Shown here: positions 7,461-7,731 of the stretch, in pieces
How the letters are laid out: the number at the start of each line of letters is the position of its first letter
Position numbering within the stretch: position 1 is the first letter of the stretch
Assembly (NCBI GenBank): GCA_019454915.1
Contig: JACFNM010000199.1
Location: forward strand, 1 to 7,731
DNA: 7,731 nucleotides
Reading direction: 5' to 3'
Source: Chitinophagaceae bacterium
GTDB lineage: Bacteria; Bacteroidota; Bacteroidia; Chitinophagales; Chitinophagaceae
Notes under the pieces: generated by a model
Told to the model about the DNA's origin: nothing
What the model saw: the letters and a program-made list of their open reading frames with translations, nothing else
Database searches by the model: none
Translations under genes and position numbers: made by a program

Positions 7461-7731
7461 CTAATCTTCCGGGAAATTATATATGCTGTTATCGATGGGT
7501 TCATTAACGGTTATGCCTGTAACAGTACTTGCTGCAGTAGAAGAGGGAGGATTAGCTTTTTCCTTTGGCTTTTGTCCGGGTAACGATTGCGCTTCATCAA
7601 ACCAATCGGTACCACCATACCCAAACATTATGTCGCCCATTCCTTTTGGGGGATACACGTTAATTGCAATATGATGAGGGAAAGCGATCCCTGAAATATT
7701 TCTATAATCCCTAAATATTATTACAGATCTA
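7461..7731 (-). CDS. C-terminal fragment of an unidentified protein, N-terminus beyond right edge
   Basis: On the minus strand an open frame enters from the right edge and ends at TAG 7463-7461, giving 89 residues. No ATG occurs in frame before an internal Met codon, and the text upstream of the GTG at 7658 reads like ordinary protein, so the true start is outside the window. The fragment has RDYRNISGIAFPHHIAI (about residues 7-23 of the fragment), then a Gly-rich stretch with a GYGGTDWFDEAQ segment, a Pro/Ser/Thr/Lys-rich stretch that looks like a flexible linker, and a short tail ending in FPED. A DYRxxxGIxFP phrase occurs in some outer-membrane lipoprotein-sorting-like (LolA-fold) proteins of Bacteroidota, but this is a weak hint and no function is assigned. 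The gene converges on the deoxynucleoside kinase with 88 bp between stops and no strong terminator. Confidence 0.65.
   Translation of the reverse strand, partial: RSVIIFRDYRNISGIAFPHHIAINVYPPKGMGDIMFGYGGTDWFDEAQSLPGQKPKEKANPPSSTAASTVTGITVNEPIDNSIYNFPED

Noticed and set aside
7483..7674. Plus-strand frame of 63 codons near the right edge
   Set aside because: It mirrors the minus-strand frame, which is open across the whole 271 bp to the edge and is the better coding candidate; this frame stops within the window and lacks a start signal.

Overview
The window looks like ordinary chromosomal DNA of a Bacteroidota bacterium, most plausibly in or near the Chitinophagaceae. The evidence is a DnaK ending in EFEEVK, a lipoprotein that resembles the Bacteroidota family DUF4403, start codons preceded by A/T-rich sequence with little Shine-Dalgarno signal, and promoter-like boxes close to the Bacteroidota consensus TAnnTTTG. 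The genus is not determined. No rRNA, tRNA, CRISPR array, insertion sequence or phage gene was seen.

Layout, left to right. At 1-723 (minus) is the N-terminal part of a DUF4403-like lipoprotein that runs off the left edge. A 214-bp divergent control region follows, then dnaK (938-2848, plus). dnaK and the next gene converge on a perfect 17-bp hairpin (2867-2907) that can terminate transcription from both sides. On the minus strand come an exported SMP-30/gluconolactonase-like beta-propeller (2950-3798), a 251-bp gap with no gene, and an aldehyde dehydrogenase of the 2,5-dioxovalerate (alpha-ketoglutaric semialdehyde) type (4050-5531). The dehydrogenase is divergent from trpS (5627-6637, plus), which is followed by a deoxynucleoside kinase (6737-7372, plus). 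The last 271 bp hold the C-terminal end of an unidentified minus-strand gene that enters from the right edge.

Functionally this is a mix of housekeeping genes (chaperone, tryptophan charging, deoxynucleoside salvage) and two genes that may touch sugar-acid or hydroxyproline catabolism. No clear multi-gene operon is visible and no unusual system was recognised. Two reading frames that can be opened at TTG codons (5537 minus, 6722 plus) are better started at in-frame ATGs a few codons downstream. Both edge genes are open to the window boundary and therefore partial.
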